From Lycorma delicatula (lineage: Eukaryota > Arthropoda > Insecta > Hemiptera > Fulgoridae): a stretch of 64,000 nt of DNA. Of the stretch, positions 35,906 to 48,420 are shown piece after piece (the stretch's first letter is position 1; every line of letters starts with the position of its first letter). The notes below the pieces were generated by a model, which was not told where the DNA came from, ran no database searches, and worked only from the letters and a program-made list of their open reading frames with translations. The DNA is taken from the NCBI RefSeq assembly GCF_047948215.1, contig NC_134460.1, forward strand, positions 128,634,324 through 128,698,323, in the 5' to 3' direction. The translations under genes and the position numbers were made by a program.

Positions 35906-36779
35906 AAGGTTTTTTGTTTGGAAGTTTTTAAATATATCCAGGAGCATAATATTTAGTCCATTTATAATCAATTGATATTAAGATCTGTTTCTAGCGGAAA
36001 CTAATACAATACTGCTAGAACATTTCTTAAATTTTATGTATATAAACCTTTTAGTTCATTATTTAATTGATGATGATATTTTCTTTTTAAAGATTTCAGT
36101 CTATAGCGTTGCTATCTGCGCCTCCACTTTCTGCTTTCTTGATAAAGTTTTCTAACGTGACAGAAAGTTGGGTTTAGTAATAACAGCTTGATATAGGGTG
36201 CTGCTAATCCATTGTGATGGTTGAAATATAGCATAGAATAGCCAATAGAATGTTATATCGTTTTCTATTTTCAATAGAATTCTGAAATTGAGATTGTCAG
36301 TAACGTTCTGAAATGAGCTCCAGTCCATAACTATTAAATAATATTTTGAAAGTTTTTCAAGTTTTCTTTAAAAAAAAAAAAAAAACATGTAGCAAGTATA
36401 ACGCGTAGGAGTTGCAGAGTATTTTGGTAACTAACTACAGAAGTTTGAAATTTTTTTAACAATATTCATTCAAACCAATTTATTTATTTATTTTCTATTT
36501 TTAGTTTACAGCTTGATTTTTCGTTTACTTAATTCTCGATAGGTCAATTATCTCAAACTATTATTTTATTTAAAAAAATAATTTAATAAAGATTAATTTT
36601 ATAATTTTTATAAATACCTTCGTGGTTAATTAGACTGAAAAATATAAAGTTTTTATTAATATAAGAGTCATCGATAAAGGTTGCAGCAATAAAACAAATC
36701 ATGTCTTCCTATGTAATTGAAATAACGTATTAATTGAAACTGAAAAATAATCGAGATATGATCAAGTTTTTTTAGACGT
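35906..36779. other. A+T-rich non-coding DNA
   Basis: A 16-base A-run lies near 36370-36385. Nothing else recognised. Confidence 0.5.
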
Positions 36780-37290
36780 AACCGGTCGTGATCTTCAGCC
36801 GATGTGCACAACAGCACAACGCACAACGCCGTTGGGCCACTATCAGTCAGTGAAATGAAGTATAAATCAGTTATAACTGTTTGACGGACTTTCCGACATG
36901 TTTATGGCAAGATCCCTCTCATACAAACAGCATTAGTCGGTGACACGAGCAGTTTAAAGAATCTGGCAAGGTGGAAGTGAAAAAGTTCCCCGGACGGTCC
37001 AAAACGAGTGACGAAGTAGTTGAGCGTATACGCCAAAGTTATTTAAGAAGCTCTAAAGAATCCTGTGCTCTGGACTCCGAGAAGCCCAGATTTGACACCC
37101 CAGACGTCTTTCTATGGGGATAAGTTTAAAACGTTGTCTTCAGTGAAAAAATCAGAGATGTCCAACACTTAAGACAACGATCACGGGTTGATATTGCCAC
37201 AGTTACGCCTGCGATGATCCAGCGGATCTGGGCAGTTATCGATTATCGGCTGAATGTTTGGAGAACGACTAATGGAGGTCATAGTGAAAC
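36780..37290 (+). pseudogene. DUF4817/DDE transposase, internally deleted copy
   Basis: The N-terminal helix-turn-helix part gives GKVEVKKFPGRSKTSDEVVE and RIRQSYLRSSKES (36967-37055). The frame then jumps directly to the C-terminal catalytic region KPRFDTPDVFLWG (37084-37122, family PRSPDLTPPDFFLWG, which carries the third catalytic Asp). It continues FSEKIRDVQHLRQRSRVDIA, TVTPAMIQRIWAVIDYRLN and WRTTNGGHSETL. About 150 residues with the first two catalytic Asp are missing. It belongs to the same broad transposase class as 32561-34231 but differs in sequence. Terminal repeats were not found. Confidence 0.82.
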
Positions 37291-38879
37291 ATTGTAAGAT
37301 ATAGAAGTAAACTTTTTAAGTTGGTGATTTTTAAAAAAAAATACTCGTTTGATTATATCTAGTAATTTCTGAGATACGATTTTTTTAATTTGTGCAATAT
37401 TTTTTGATGACTGTATATTCATTAAAGATCAATATATTTTACAAGTAAAGAATATTTCAATTATATAAAACAAAATTTGGAACTTTAAAAGACTCAAAAA
37501 CCGTTAAAATATTATACATATTTATGTAAAATGTTATTACAGAATTTTATTGTATGTATGTATATATATATATTTTTTTTTTACGAAATCTTTTCAAGCA
37601 CTTTGATACCCTGTAAATGATATAATTTACAGTTTTTATATGGAAAATTGTAATACTATCTTACATTTTAAATAGGGTTTTGGCTTTTAAAGTTTGTGAA
37701 TTATTATTATATATAGTAAAACGTTAATTTTTTTTTCTAGAAAAGTTATTTTATTCACTTAAATGTTAGAACAAACACTGCTTAAATTATATTTCAAATT
37801 CAAATATTACAGTTTCGATTTGATACATATCCATTCAATTTCACTACGGAAATCAGATGAAAGATTTATGTCATACTTCATTGAATATTATGTTTTTTTA
37901 ATATATGTATAACTTTAAAGAATATAGACTTATATATCATTGAATGTATTTGTCTGTTAGCTCAATGATCTGTCAGTCAGCCAGCAGTCTATCACTTTGT
38001 TCTCATCATTCTCATATTTTCACTTCGCTTATGATCGTGAGCTCCCCCCCCCCCACACACACACACTGTGTATATACATACACTGACAAACATAATTGAA
38101 CGAGTTGCTATGGTTTTCATTTAAATTTATAAACTTAAGTTTTCAAAATTTCATCGGAAAAATATTTTAAAGATATAGTTCAAGAGGGTAATTAGGTATA
38201 TAAATTAACTCAAAATAAACATTTAACAGGTGTTAAATTAATTTAATTAGATTAGAATTAATTACATTTTTTTTGTTCGTACTCATAAAAGAAGCGTTGG
38301 AAATTTATCGTTTGAATTTCTTGTTCTGAAAAAATACTTCAAGAATTGTACTTCGTAATACTTAAATGTGTTATAATTTAAGGTGTACGTATGTATATAT
38401 ATAACTAAGGTCACGTAATATTATTATTTTATAAAAGTAGTATAATATTGCTCAATAACTATTGAGAATTGGCTGAGTTTTGATATACAGTTAAACTAAA
38501 ATGAAAAAGTCGATGTATTATTAAAAAAAATAAGTTTTAACGTCGGTAATATTTTAAATAAGATTTTGGATTTTAAAGTTTGTAAATGATTGTTAGACTT
38601 AGTAAATCGTCCATTTTTCCTGGAAAAGTTATTTTATTCAGCTGACATTTTAGGATAATTATTGTTTAAATTATGCTTCTCTCGTTTATACCTCTAGTTA
38701 CTTCAGAAATTTATATTAAAAAAAAGATAAAAGAAGTGTTCAAATATTTTTTATTTTAATAAATAAAAATTCAAAACCTATTTTTTCCAATATTTATTTT
38801 TTTATTTACTCGTATACTTAATTTTGATTGTTTGATGATTTACTTAACAAATATAAATAAAGAATATTGCTTGGGAGTA
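37291..38879. other. A+T-rich non-coding DNA; C-run then CA repeat at 38046-38068
   Basis: Twelve or so C's lead into ACACAC. A short (TA)n lies at 37560-37572. No coding signal. Confidence 0.5.
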
Positions 38880-38985
38880 TGCTGTGAAAATCTGCTATGA
38901 TAAAAAAAAAATAACCTGACTGGGATTCGAACCCGGAACGCTCTGGATGAAACCTTCACATTGTCGCGAGGTTTGACATATTTCT
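38880..38985 (-). mobile_element. tRNA-like SINE fragment
   Basis: Minus-strand B-box GGGTTCGAATCCCAGTCAGG (38915-38934) is the same phrase as in the 59128-59290 SINE. TTTCATCCAGAGCGTTCC lies upstream of it. The head is decayed (CGCGACAATG in place of the A-box). Confidence 0.7.
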
Positions 38986-39147
38986 TAAGAAATAATTGAA
39001 AGTAAAACTTGCTTCTACTTTTTGACCAAAATATCGTTGAACAGAAATTAATACACAACTTTTTGTTTTAATATTGTAACGTACAGTTAACTGTTTGCCA
39101 ATTCACATACTGAATGGTTGAATTAATGCAACATACGATATCGATTT

Positions 39148-40400
39148 AGTATCATCATCATTTTTCACTTTCCTTTAATCCAAGTTTCCTCGGGTTGGGT
39201 TTTCTACAAAATTTCTCCATCTGCCTCTATCCATGAACCATCTCTTTTCCTTTACTCTCACCACATCCTCTCCCTTGTACACTTCCTCTATAACAGTATT
39301 TATCTATCTCATTCTTGGTCTACCCCTTCGTCTTCTATCTGTTTTTTCTGCATGGATCACCTTGTTTGGTATTCTTTTCTCATCTATTCTTTCAATATGT
39401 CCAAACCACCTGAGCTTTAATCTTCCAATTGACTCGACAAGGCTTTTCAATCTCAGTTGATCTCTAATCATATTGCTCCTTGTTGTCTTCCCTAACATGC
39501 TTCTCTTAAATTTCATTTCTACTGCCTGTACTCAACCCTCCATCTTTCTGCCAACTATCCAAATATCTGCTGATTTGGCAAGAATTGGCACAATGTATGC
39601 TTTATACATAATTCTCTTACATTGCCAAGTTATTTCCTTGTTCTAGATCAGACTTCTTACACGATGGTAAAATCCACTTGCTTTCTGTATTTTTATACTT
39701 ATTTCTTTAATCATTCTCCCATCCTCAGAAAAAAAAAACTCTTCCCAGATAAGTACATTTTTTATTCTTTCTATTTTTCTACCATTCACAGTTATGTTCA
39801 TTGAATTGCCCTTTTTTCTTTCTTACACAATCACTTTACTCTTCTCAATACTAAAGTGCATACTAAATTTCTGAATTTCTTCTTCCACACATTTATTGCG
39901 CATTCTATATCCCTTTCAGACTCTCCCCAAATAACCAGGTTGTCTAAAAATAACAGGTTGCTAGTTTCCTCTGCTATTTCCGTTTTAACTTTGTTGAATA
40001 TTCCATCCGTAGTTATAAACAAAAGTGGAAATATCACACTTCCTTGTCTCAACCCATTCTCTACCAATCTGACATCCCCATTCTTATCCTGACGCAACTC
40101 TGGCACCCCTCACACTTAAGTTAACTGTCTGAATGTCCGGTTTATCTACATTTATTTCTTTTAGCACCTGCCACACAACTTCCCTATCCTCGCTATCATA
40201 TAGCTTTACTATGTCCAGACGCCAATACTAATTTCTTATTTTAATCCCACTTCTTCTCACTCACTTATCTCAGCGCAAATATTGCATCTGTAGTGGATCT
40301 ATCAAATCTGAACCCCATCTGTTCCTCTCCCAACTCCCTCTACGTCTTCCTTTTGATGAGGTTTTCGAATAGCCTTTCAAACAGCTTCGCCATGTGTGGA
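39148..40400 (-). mobile_element. Non-LTR retrotransposon, 3' half, with ATC-repeat tail
   Basis: The minus strand from 40400 codes RT pieces: FERLFENLIKR, LGEEQMGFRFDRSTTDAIFA, DIVKLYDSEDREVVW, then an open stretch (39831-40106) with GLRQGSVIFPLLF and LVIWGESERDIECAINVW. The usual ADD is degraded to LDN. Further on come INKEITWQCKRIMYKAYIVP and, at 39304-39516, EMKFKRSMLGKTTR and RLRWFGHIERIDEKRIPNKV. The element ends in ATGATGATGATAC at 39148-39163, not poly-A. It is a different LINE lineage from those at 0.26 and 30.9 kb. Stops and frameshifts make it inactive. Confidence 0.86.
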
Positions 40401-41635
40401 AGTAGTGTAGTAGTGCAATAAATACCTCAGTAATTATTACACAAGTAATTATCGATTTAATACATAAATAAAAAATCAAATAAACAAAGAGAAAGTGCAG
40501 TAGTTAAGTAGTTTAGCATAAAGTAAATATATTTCTTTTACAAAAATAATTCTTTCAAACTATCTGTATGTGAAGAGGTATAACTGAAGCAACGATACTA
40601 TACGATAAAAATACGAACTAAAAGTTTCACAGAAAAGTAAGAAGTTGAAAATTTTAGTTAAAAATTCATTATTTTTATGTTTGAAAAGAAAAATTATATT
40701 AACGTTTTATAGAAAATAATTTTGATTTATATTTAAATTTAGAATATTTTTCCGGTAAGTTTACGTTAGTAAAAAGCAATCTGATTTATGACTATCATTT
40801 TTCAGTATTTAAGTCTTTTTGATAAGTAAGCTAGATCGTAAAATCGTCAAACAAAATTTCAGATCATTTTTAAATTGGTGTAAATAATTTCCAAAATATT
40901 ATCTAATTAGAATGAACATGTTTTATGTTTAAATAGAAATTACAATCTAAAATTTAATTAAAAAAATGTATATTCCGATTAATTTTGAATTAATTTTCTT
41001 TCTTTTTGTATAAGATGTGTAAAATACAAATTTATTATACTTCCAAATTTTTTTTTTTTTTTAGAACAAAATAAATGATTAATTCATTATTTCAAAGAAA
41101 AAACGGATATAACTTCTTTGAATGGCGAAAAGTATAATTAAACGATTCCTTTGAAAACCAACTTTGTATTAATTAAAACGAGATAAGTTAAAATTAATTT
41201 GGGAAAGTAATAACGTTATGCAAGGGAAAGAAAACGAAACTTAAGAACTGAGAAGAGAAGTAAACGCGGAGGTAGTAAAAAAAGAAGGAGAGAAATATTG
41301 AGAAAAATAAAGTGAGAGGGAAAGAGTGAACTAAAGATTGCTTTAAATAGCCCACTTTATCTGCTCTGCTAGTAAAACAAATACTTGTGTAAAGACAAAA
41401 TGTACATTTTAATATTAATATTTATTAATATTAAAATGTATGATTCTATTATTTTACAGAATAACAGCATTATTTTGCGAAAATATGAAAATACCTGGTA
41501 TTTGTGTTGTTAAATAATGGAATAATTTGGATTATTTTTTTGTTATGTATAATAAAGTGCTATTTCATTGAGTCCTTGTGTTTTATATTTTCGAGTAGAA
41601 TACTTCGTGAGGTTGCTTTACATTACATTTGCCTC
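40401..41635. other. A+T-rich non-coding DNA with a perfect palindrome
   Basis: TACATTTTAATATTAATA (41403-41420), a 2-base spacer and its exact complement (41423-41440). A purine-rich stretch at 41220-41335 precedes TTTAAATAGCCC. No coding signal. Confidence 0.55.
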
Positions 41636-41736
41636 AGAGAGAGACTGAGAGAAAGAGAGAGTGAGAGTGACGGGGGAGGGATGGCGAGAGAGAGAGAGAG
41701 TGAGAGGGTGAGAGAGAGAGAGAGAGAAGTGAAGAT
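41636..41736. repeat. (GA)n purine tract
   Basis: Imperfect GAGAGA repeat with GTGA and CGGGGGAGGG interruptions. GAGAG is also the core site of the insect GAGA factor. Confidence 0.92.
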
Positions 41737-41991
41737 CTGCACAATGTAAATAACTATATTATAATAAGAAGTTCAGTGAAAATCGGTTCATATGCTGTTA
41801 GTTATTCGCGTTAACGTACAGGATATCAATAATTTAAACAAATAGCCAAACAATTTAAGGTTAATTATCGTAATTAAATAAAGCATTAAATTTAGTTGTT
41901 AAAGATAAAAAAAAAAAATCAATATTATTACTTTAACATAGTCGTTTTCGTTATTCTTCAAAGCAAAGGATTCCCCAATTTAACGAGATCA

Positions 41992-42172
<181 letters not shown>

Positions 42173-43917
42173 CATAATATATATAAAACCTATTTCTGGA
42201 AACGCTTTATATACTATCTGTGTTTTTTATGTCTGTTTACGTAAATATTAATATTAGAAGAACGGATTGAGAAATTTAAATAGAATTCATTATACGCGTT
42301 AAAATAAACATGATTGATTATTATTATACTAACAGGATTTACAAGTTTCGACAGTTAGCCAAAAGGAATAAAAGGTAAATAAAAGCAATAATTAAAATAA
42401 AATAAATAAATAAAAGCAAACATTTGCCTTAAAAAATATGAAGAAAAACATTTTTTTGATGGAATAACTTTCAAGCTTAAACTTAGACAACACATAAAGA
42501 ATGCTTTAAAAAAAAATAATAATTCGTAGGTTTTTAACGTGTTACTCTTAGAAAAATGACGTTTAGTTAAATTTAATTAACTTCATTTATGATTACTCAA
42601 CATTTTTAAATGTTGGGAAGTTAATTTCAAAATAATATTTATTCAGTTTAATTTATGTGGTCTTCTTGCTCTAGCTTTTTATTCAATAACAATTTCGAAT
42701 GTTTTTTTTAAAGAATTTTTTTTGATTCAATTGATGTATATTCAATCATTTGTATCATTATATATCATTATTTGTATCATTTGTATCATTATTTGTATCA
42801 TATATATCATTCAATTGATATATATATATATTAAAAAATTCTTAATATAAAATAAAATTAATTTTTGATACGTTTTTCTTTAAATAACGAAATAATATAT
42901 ATATAAATAGTAGTTCTTTTCATTTTAATTTCCATATTTATTAAAAAAAAAAAATTGACACAATATGATTCTTGGGTTAATTATCTTTCCATTATGGGAT
43001 TTTAATGTTGAACAATATCTCCTATAATTCGGGTATTTTAATTATATTTAAATTTAAATAAAAATTTTACAGTGAACTTGAGATTTTAGCTATTATAAAA
43101 AAAATAAAAAAATAAAAGAAAAACGAAATTAAATTTTTTTAAAGAAAAAATTAAAAGAAATGAAATGCTGCTATTGATTTAAAATTAATATTTCCCCCGT
43201 TTTGAAATATTTAAGAGAAGAGGTTTTATACTTACATTTGTAAGATAGAGTGTTTATTTTAACTATTCCAAGTTTAATTAAAATATTTAGATCGTCTTCT
43301 CATTTGAATCTCTATTGAAACAAATACAAAACTACAGATAGACTGAAAAATGAAGCGTTTCCAGACATACTTTTATAAGAAACTTTTTGTTTAAATTTGT
43401 ACAACAAAATTTACTTCTTAAATTTGTACTTGTATTTTTTCAGGGACACTCTATCAATGCACAAATATATGTAATCAACGTACATCATCTATTTAGAATT
43501 TGATGTTTAAACACTTTTATTTTATACGCTGATGATTTTCAAACAATTTCAGTTATATACTTTGGAAAATTGTATCTACTTTGACACAATTTTATAATGA
43601 TTGAGAACTCCTATTAATTGAAAGTCCATTTAATTAATGGGGATTTACACTGGCACAGTAAATGTCTTACAATGTTAGATAAAAAGAAAATGGAAATTTA
43701 ATACTCCTTTTCAAAATTTATAGAAATATGCTTGCGCAAATTTTTCTGCAGTTCGTTCGACAATAATAAAAATTAAAATACCAAAAAGATTTTCTGGAGA
43801 CATATTTCCATCGTCTTAGAAATTTTTGGTTTTACAGTGTTTAAAATATGATTTTATGGCTAAAATTTAAAAATCAATAATAATAGTAAAGAAATTGAGA
43901 GAAAGAGAAAAAAGAGA
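42173..43917. other. A+T-rich non-coding DNA; TTTGTATCATTA repeats at 42748-42812
   Basis: The short repeat is an irregular TTTGTATCATTA/TATATCATT array. No coding signal. Confidence 0.5.
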
Positions 43918-43951
<34 letters not shown>

Positions 43952-43980
43952 TGAGAGAGAGAGAGAGTGTGTGTGAGTGA
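43918..43980. repeat. (GA)n(GT)n tract
   Basis: GAGAGA repeats with GTGA and then GTGTGTGA at the end. Confidence 0.93.
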
Positions 43981-44862
43981 GGGGCTGATGGACAGACAGA
44001 GTGAGATAGACAGACGGGCAGACAGCTTGACAGACGAATAGAAAAGTTTTATACCTCATTTAAAATAGTACAGGTTTACATGTAATACAGTATTCGACAA
44101 AATACACATACACTGAATCATATTAAAAGATTGCAATTGTGATTCTGTATATAATTATAACGCACAAAAAAATTTATCAAAAAAAGTTTTCTAGCTTTGT
44201 AATTACAATTAATAAATACTTGGCTTGATTTGTTCATTCCTTGACTTTTGTTAAAATATTATACGATAAAAAAACTAAATATGAAAAACAATTGAAGTCT
44301 ACATCATTTCTATACTTAGAAAAGAAGCGCCTGCACGTTGTAAGGTATGCAATTTTAAATACACGTGACAGTACGCAGTCGTAGATTGTACTGCGCGAGT
44401 TGACGGTTATAAGCTATTTTACATTTATGCCATTGACGACACAAATTTGCAAAAAAATAATTTAAAAAAAAATAACAAAAAAAGAAAGATTATTTTTGTT
44501 TTGTTTTAATAATATATTAAGTAAGATATTGCGTAAGATGAAAAATAAAATATTTTATATTTAAAATCGGTTCAGCAGTTTTGGAGTTATAAATATAAAT
44601 AATATTCAACAAAATTGTAACAAACGAATTTCTTCCGTGAACTGTTAACTAATATTCATCAGAATTCGCTACTAAAGAGAGTACATTTTATTATCTCTGA
44701 CTAATTATAGTACATTGTCTTTAGAGAGTGAAGGGTGGTTGAGGGTGTACTGTGTAATGCTTATTGTATAATCTAGCCTCTATAACACAATTAATTAAAT
44801 TTAGTAGTTTTTATAGGAAAAACAGCTGTGTAGATGATTCCTATGTTAGCTTACGATCGGGT
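43981..44862. other. Non-coding DNA
   Basis: A CpG-rich patch at 44325-44440 (CACGTGACAGTACGCAGTCG) stands out. No coding signal. Confidence 0.5.
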
Positions 44863-45187
44863 AGGTAATTAGTTCAATCCATCGGCTTGGTTTAGTGGTA
44901 AACCCGTCTTCCCAATCAGCTGATTTGGAAGTCGAGAATTCAAGCGCTCAAGTCCTAGTAAACTCAGTTATTTTTACACGGATTTGAATATTAAATCGTG
45001 GATACTGATGTTCTTTGGTGGTTGGCTTTCAATTAACCACACATCTCAGGAATGGTCGAACTGAGACTGTACAAGACTACACTTCATTTACACTCATACA
45101 TATCTTCCTTATTCATCCCTGAAGTATTATCTGAAAGGTAATTACCGGAGGCTAAACAGGAAAAAGAAAGAAAAAAGGTAATTAGTT
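44863..45187 (+). mobile_element. Complete tRNA-derived SINE with 12-bp target-site duplications
   Basis: The SINE body runs 44875-45175. It is bounded by perfect AGGTAATTAGTT repeats at 44863-44874 and 45176-45187. The head has a TGGTTTAGTGG A-box and a decayed B-box (GAATTCAAGCGC). The middle carries ACACATCTCAGGAATGGTCG, and the tail ACCGGAGGCTAAACAGG ends in an A/G-rich stretch. The minus-strand copy at 58838-59112 aligns over its full length. Confidence 0.92.
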
Positions 45188-45212
45188 GAAGCGGTGTTTA
45201 ATGAAAATATAA

Positions 45213-45295
45213 CATGATCAGGGCGGGAATCGAATCCAAGACATTCAGTTTCAGTTGGTTGCTCTAATATTAATTAATCTAAGCAGCTTTAGGTA
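45213..45295 (-). mobile_element. tRNA-like SINE head remnant
   Basis: The minus strand has TTGGATTCGATTCCCGCC (B-box-like, about 45224-45241) with a poor A-box upstream. A weak call. Confidence 0.4.
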
Positions 45296-47139
45296 TGAAA
45301 CGTATTTTCACCAGTACATTATACATATGTGTGTTTATTATAAGTTTTGTAATTTAGAAAGTTATCTTACAAGAATAAGAGCATTAGTACTTACTAGAAA
45401 CCAGTGAGTATGATTAGATTCTACATTTTTATATACCTTACGTATATTTGAACTAAACTGATGGAATGATTCAATCCAATTTTTTAAAGAGTAATAGAGA
45501 TTTTTTAGTTAGTTTCATTATGCCTAATCTACCAGCCCATTACTATAATCTTGATCACAAAAATTAGATTTTCAAACTATAATAAAAAATAAATAAGGTA
45601 AAAAAAATAAAAGTTAGAATTGACTGATTGCTGTGAAATAAAGATGTGCTCTAGTTAAGTTTGATCAAATATCATAGATTAGGAGTAATATTACTAATTG
45701 AAATCGTATTTTATTAATGTTTTGGTTTAAATTTTATGATCTCTTACCAATTATAAATGGACCGACTATTCCGATTGTTTTCCTGTATAAAATTATGAAT
45801 GACTGATCGTCAGTTTAACTGAAGATACTTTTGGTTATGATGGATCCGAGCCGGGAAATTAATTTCCATTAATCGAGCCAGGATGTTAATTTCCATTAAA
45901 AACAAAAACACAACGGAAGGCTGAATGTGAAATTTTGTCGGATGTTTTTGTTTTGGTATAGTTTGTATTCAATAAATATTATGTCTAATTTTAGATCATG
46001 ATTCATCTTTAGTTAGTTATAAAAAAATCATAAAAAATTAATTAAAAAAATTATATTAAAAAATTTATATATATTAAATATAAATATATTAAAAATCCAC
46101 TCTTAGCATAATTTTAATGATAGTTTTGACCAAGGTTTAAATAATATTGAAATTTAAATAAGAAAATATAATTTAAAGTCAACTTGTTGAGCCGTTTTTT
46201 TTCATATCCTACTTGATATACTTAAAAAAAATATGTATTTTCCATTTAGGACAAAATATTTATATTTATTCAAGTCGGCATAGCCCTAGGTCGCGGGATG
46301 AGTAGGACCAAGGAGTTGAGTATCAGTGCCTTTCGTTGAGATAGATTATCTAGATAGAAACCGATGCGTTTCTATCTAAATCACAAAACTTTACGTTTCC
46401 CATGAAAAAATTAACATACCAAACAGTGATATTAAATGGAAATATGATATTACAATTTTAGGATGTTAAGTACTTGGAAATGTATCTGAGTACGAAATCA
46501 TTTGGAGTAAGCATATATAGAGTAATAGTAAACAGTAAAAATGAAACCGTTTTTTTTTTTTTTGGCTTTTTGGTGTGTTTACAACTGTTTTTAAAGGACA
46601 AAGCACCTCTACATAAATGCGTAATAGAATTTGATATGAGACTGAATTCTATGGGATCAACGTGTAAGCTAAATATTCCAATAAAACAATGATTTCAGTC
46701 AAAACAGTAAGCATAATCACATACTGCCACAGTATGTTACACATGTAACCCTTTATCCAGATCTAAGAATATGAGAGTAGAAATAATATCTCATAATCTC
46801 AAATATCCTCCTGATATTTGAGATTAAATATTGAGATTAATATTAAAAATTAGAGACATTAAATATTTCTTTAGCTATTATTTTCTTCTTAGTCAAACCT
46901 TTCTTCCGTAAGTGATGTAAAATACAAGATGAAGAAACAACAAGTTTATAAAGAAGAAACAACAACAAAGAAGAAATACATGAAGAAACAACAGAAGATG
47001 AAAAGACAAGTGAAGAAACTACGAGTATAACAAATTTTGAGGACATGTTCTTCGGGTTTATTTATATTTATTATTGAAGTTTTAGTTTGAAATATATAAG
47101 ATGATTATTTGTGGTTAAAAATAAAGGAGAAGGTTTACA
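45296..47139. other. Non-coding DNA with two perfect hairpins and a short tandem repeat
   Basis: TAGATAGAAAC (46351-46361) pairs with 46368-46378. TAATCTCAAATATC (46794-46807) pairs with 46813-46826. Two copies of a CGAGCC-GGA-TTAATTTCCATTAA phrase lie at 45849-45900. No coding signal. Confidence 0.6.
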
Positions 47140-47550
47140 TAAACATAAGTTTGGAAACGCTTCGCTAGCGAGTGTCGGCCGGCGAAATAACTTTCCCTGA
47201 TTTCTGCGCCTTTGGTAAAATTAAGCTGGACTGTAATTCTTAATACCCAAATTATGGGATGAGTTTAGTGATTTTACGTGAAATCTAATCTAAAAAATTG
47301 AAAAGAAATAGGTCCCTGAACTGTATTTTTAGTAATTTTGAAGAAATCTCGGGTAAAAGACATAAAACTGGAGTCAGAAAACACATAGTTTTATGTTTGG
47401 CGTAAAATAATTTTGTTAAATGGTCAATACGTTTTAAATAAAACTTATAAAGATCTGATTCTGGGTAAAATATGAATTAAGTCCATAGAAACTAAATAGT
47501 GCAAACATAAAAATTTCGAAGTTTATTAAAAAACAAAAAATATTAAAATA
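47140..47550 (+). mobile_element. 5' fragment of the long-TIR element family (second copy)
   Basis: Aligns in the same direction to about 32634-33015 of the 32561-34231 element: ACGCTTCG-T-GCGAGT, TTTCCCT-GATTTC, and TGTTTGGCGTAAAATAATTT against TGTTTGACGTACAATAACTT. GTTAAATG-TAATA and CGAA-TTTATT follow. The outer 70 bases of the terminal repeat and the whole transposase are absent. Confidence 0.75.
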
Positions 47551-48290
47551 TGGCAGATTTTAACTAAGTATTAAACAATATCGCAGATTCTTCGTGAATC
47601 ACTCTGGATAATGATGAAAAATAAATTACTGTAATACTAATATGTTTTACTAAGTCAGTGATGGTATGCTAAATGAGTATTTTTTTCTACAAAAATATTT
47701 ATCACAGATTTAATTCACTGATAGTTGTTATAAACTGATTATAGTTTTTCCTTAGTTATAAAAAATTACACAATTTTTATAAAAAGACTATGAAAGACCA
47801 TTTTTTAAATTTTTTTCAGAGATGTATATCTCTTAATATTTAATTATATTTTTTTATAAAAATATAATAAATTACAGCAGATTTAAATAATTTTTTTAAA
47901 AATTTCATATGAATAAATAATAATAAAATTTTGTAGATTATTTGTAGTAACATTTTTTATAGATTAAAAAATTTTAAGTTTTGGAATTCCATTAAACTGA
48001 TTTAATTAATGAGAATTTTAATGGATGAAAAATTTTCGAAGAGATATTATTCAGTGAAGAATTCAGATATTTATTTTAACATTTTATTTTTCCTAAAATT
48101 TATAATTGAAAATAAGGATGAACTGATTTTTCAGCCTTCATGTATGTAATAATAAAGTTCAGATTTTATGAAAGATAAATTGCTGACAACAAGACTTACT
48201 GCTAATACATAATATGAATTCAAATGAGTTATCTCCTTTTTCTAAATCAATTATGATAGTGATCTTTTCCAAACTGTTTTATTTAAGCGA
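47551..48290. other. A+T-rich non-coding DNA
   Basis: Nothing recognised. Confidence 0.5.
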
Positions 48291-48291
48291 T

Positions 48292-48350
48292 GTTATTATT
48301 ATTATTATTATTATTACTATTTTATTCAAAAAAATTATTATATTTTTAAC

Positions 48351-48385
<35 letters not shown>

Positions 48386-48400
48386 AATAATAATAATAAT
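48292..48400. repeat. (TTA)n, then (CAA)n(TAA)n microsatellites
   Basis: TTA units at 48292-48316, CAA units at 48350-48383, TAA units to about 48400. Confidence 0.95.
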
Positions 48401-48420
48401 TTTATCTCAATTTTTAATAT

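Noticed and set aside
39233..40092. + strand ORFs over the 39-40 kb region
   Set aside because: Antisense shadows of the minus-strand reverse-transcriptase remnant.
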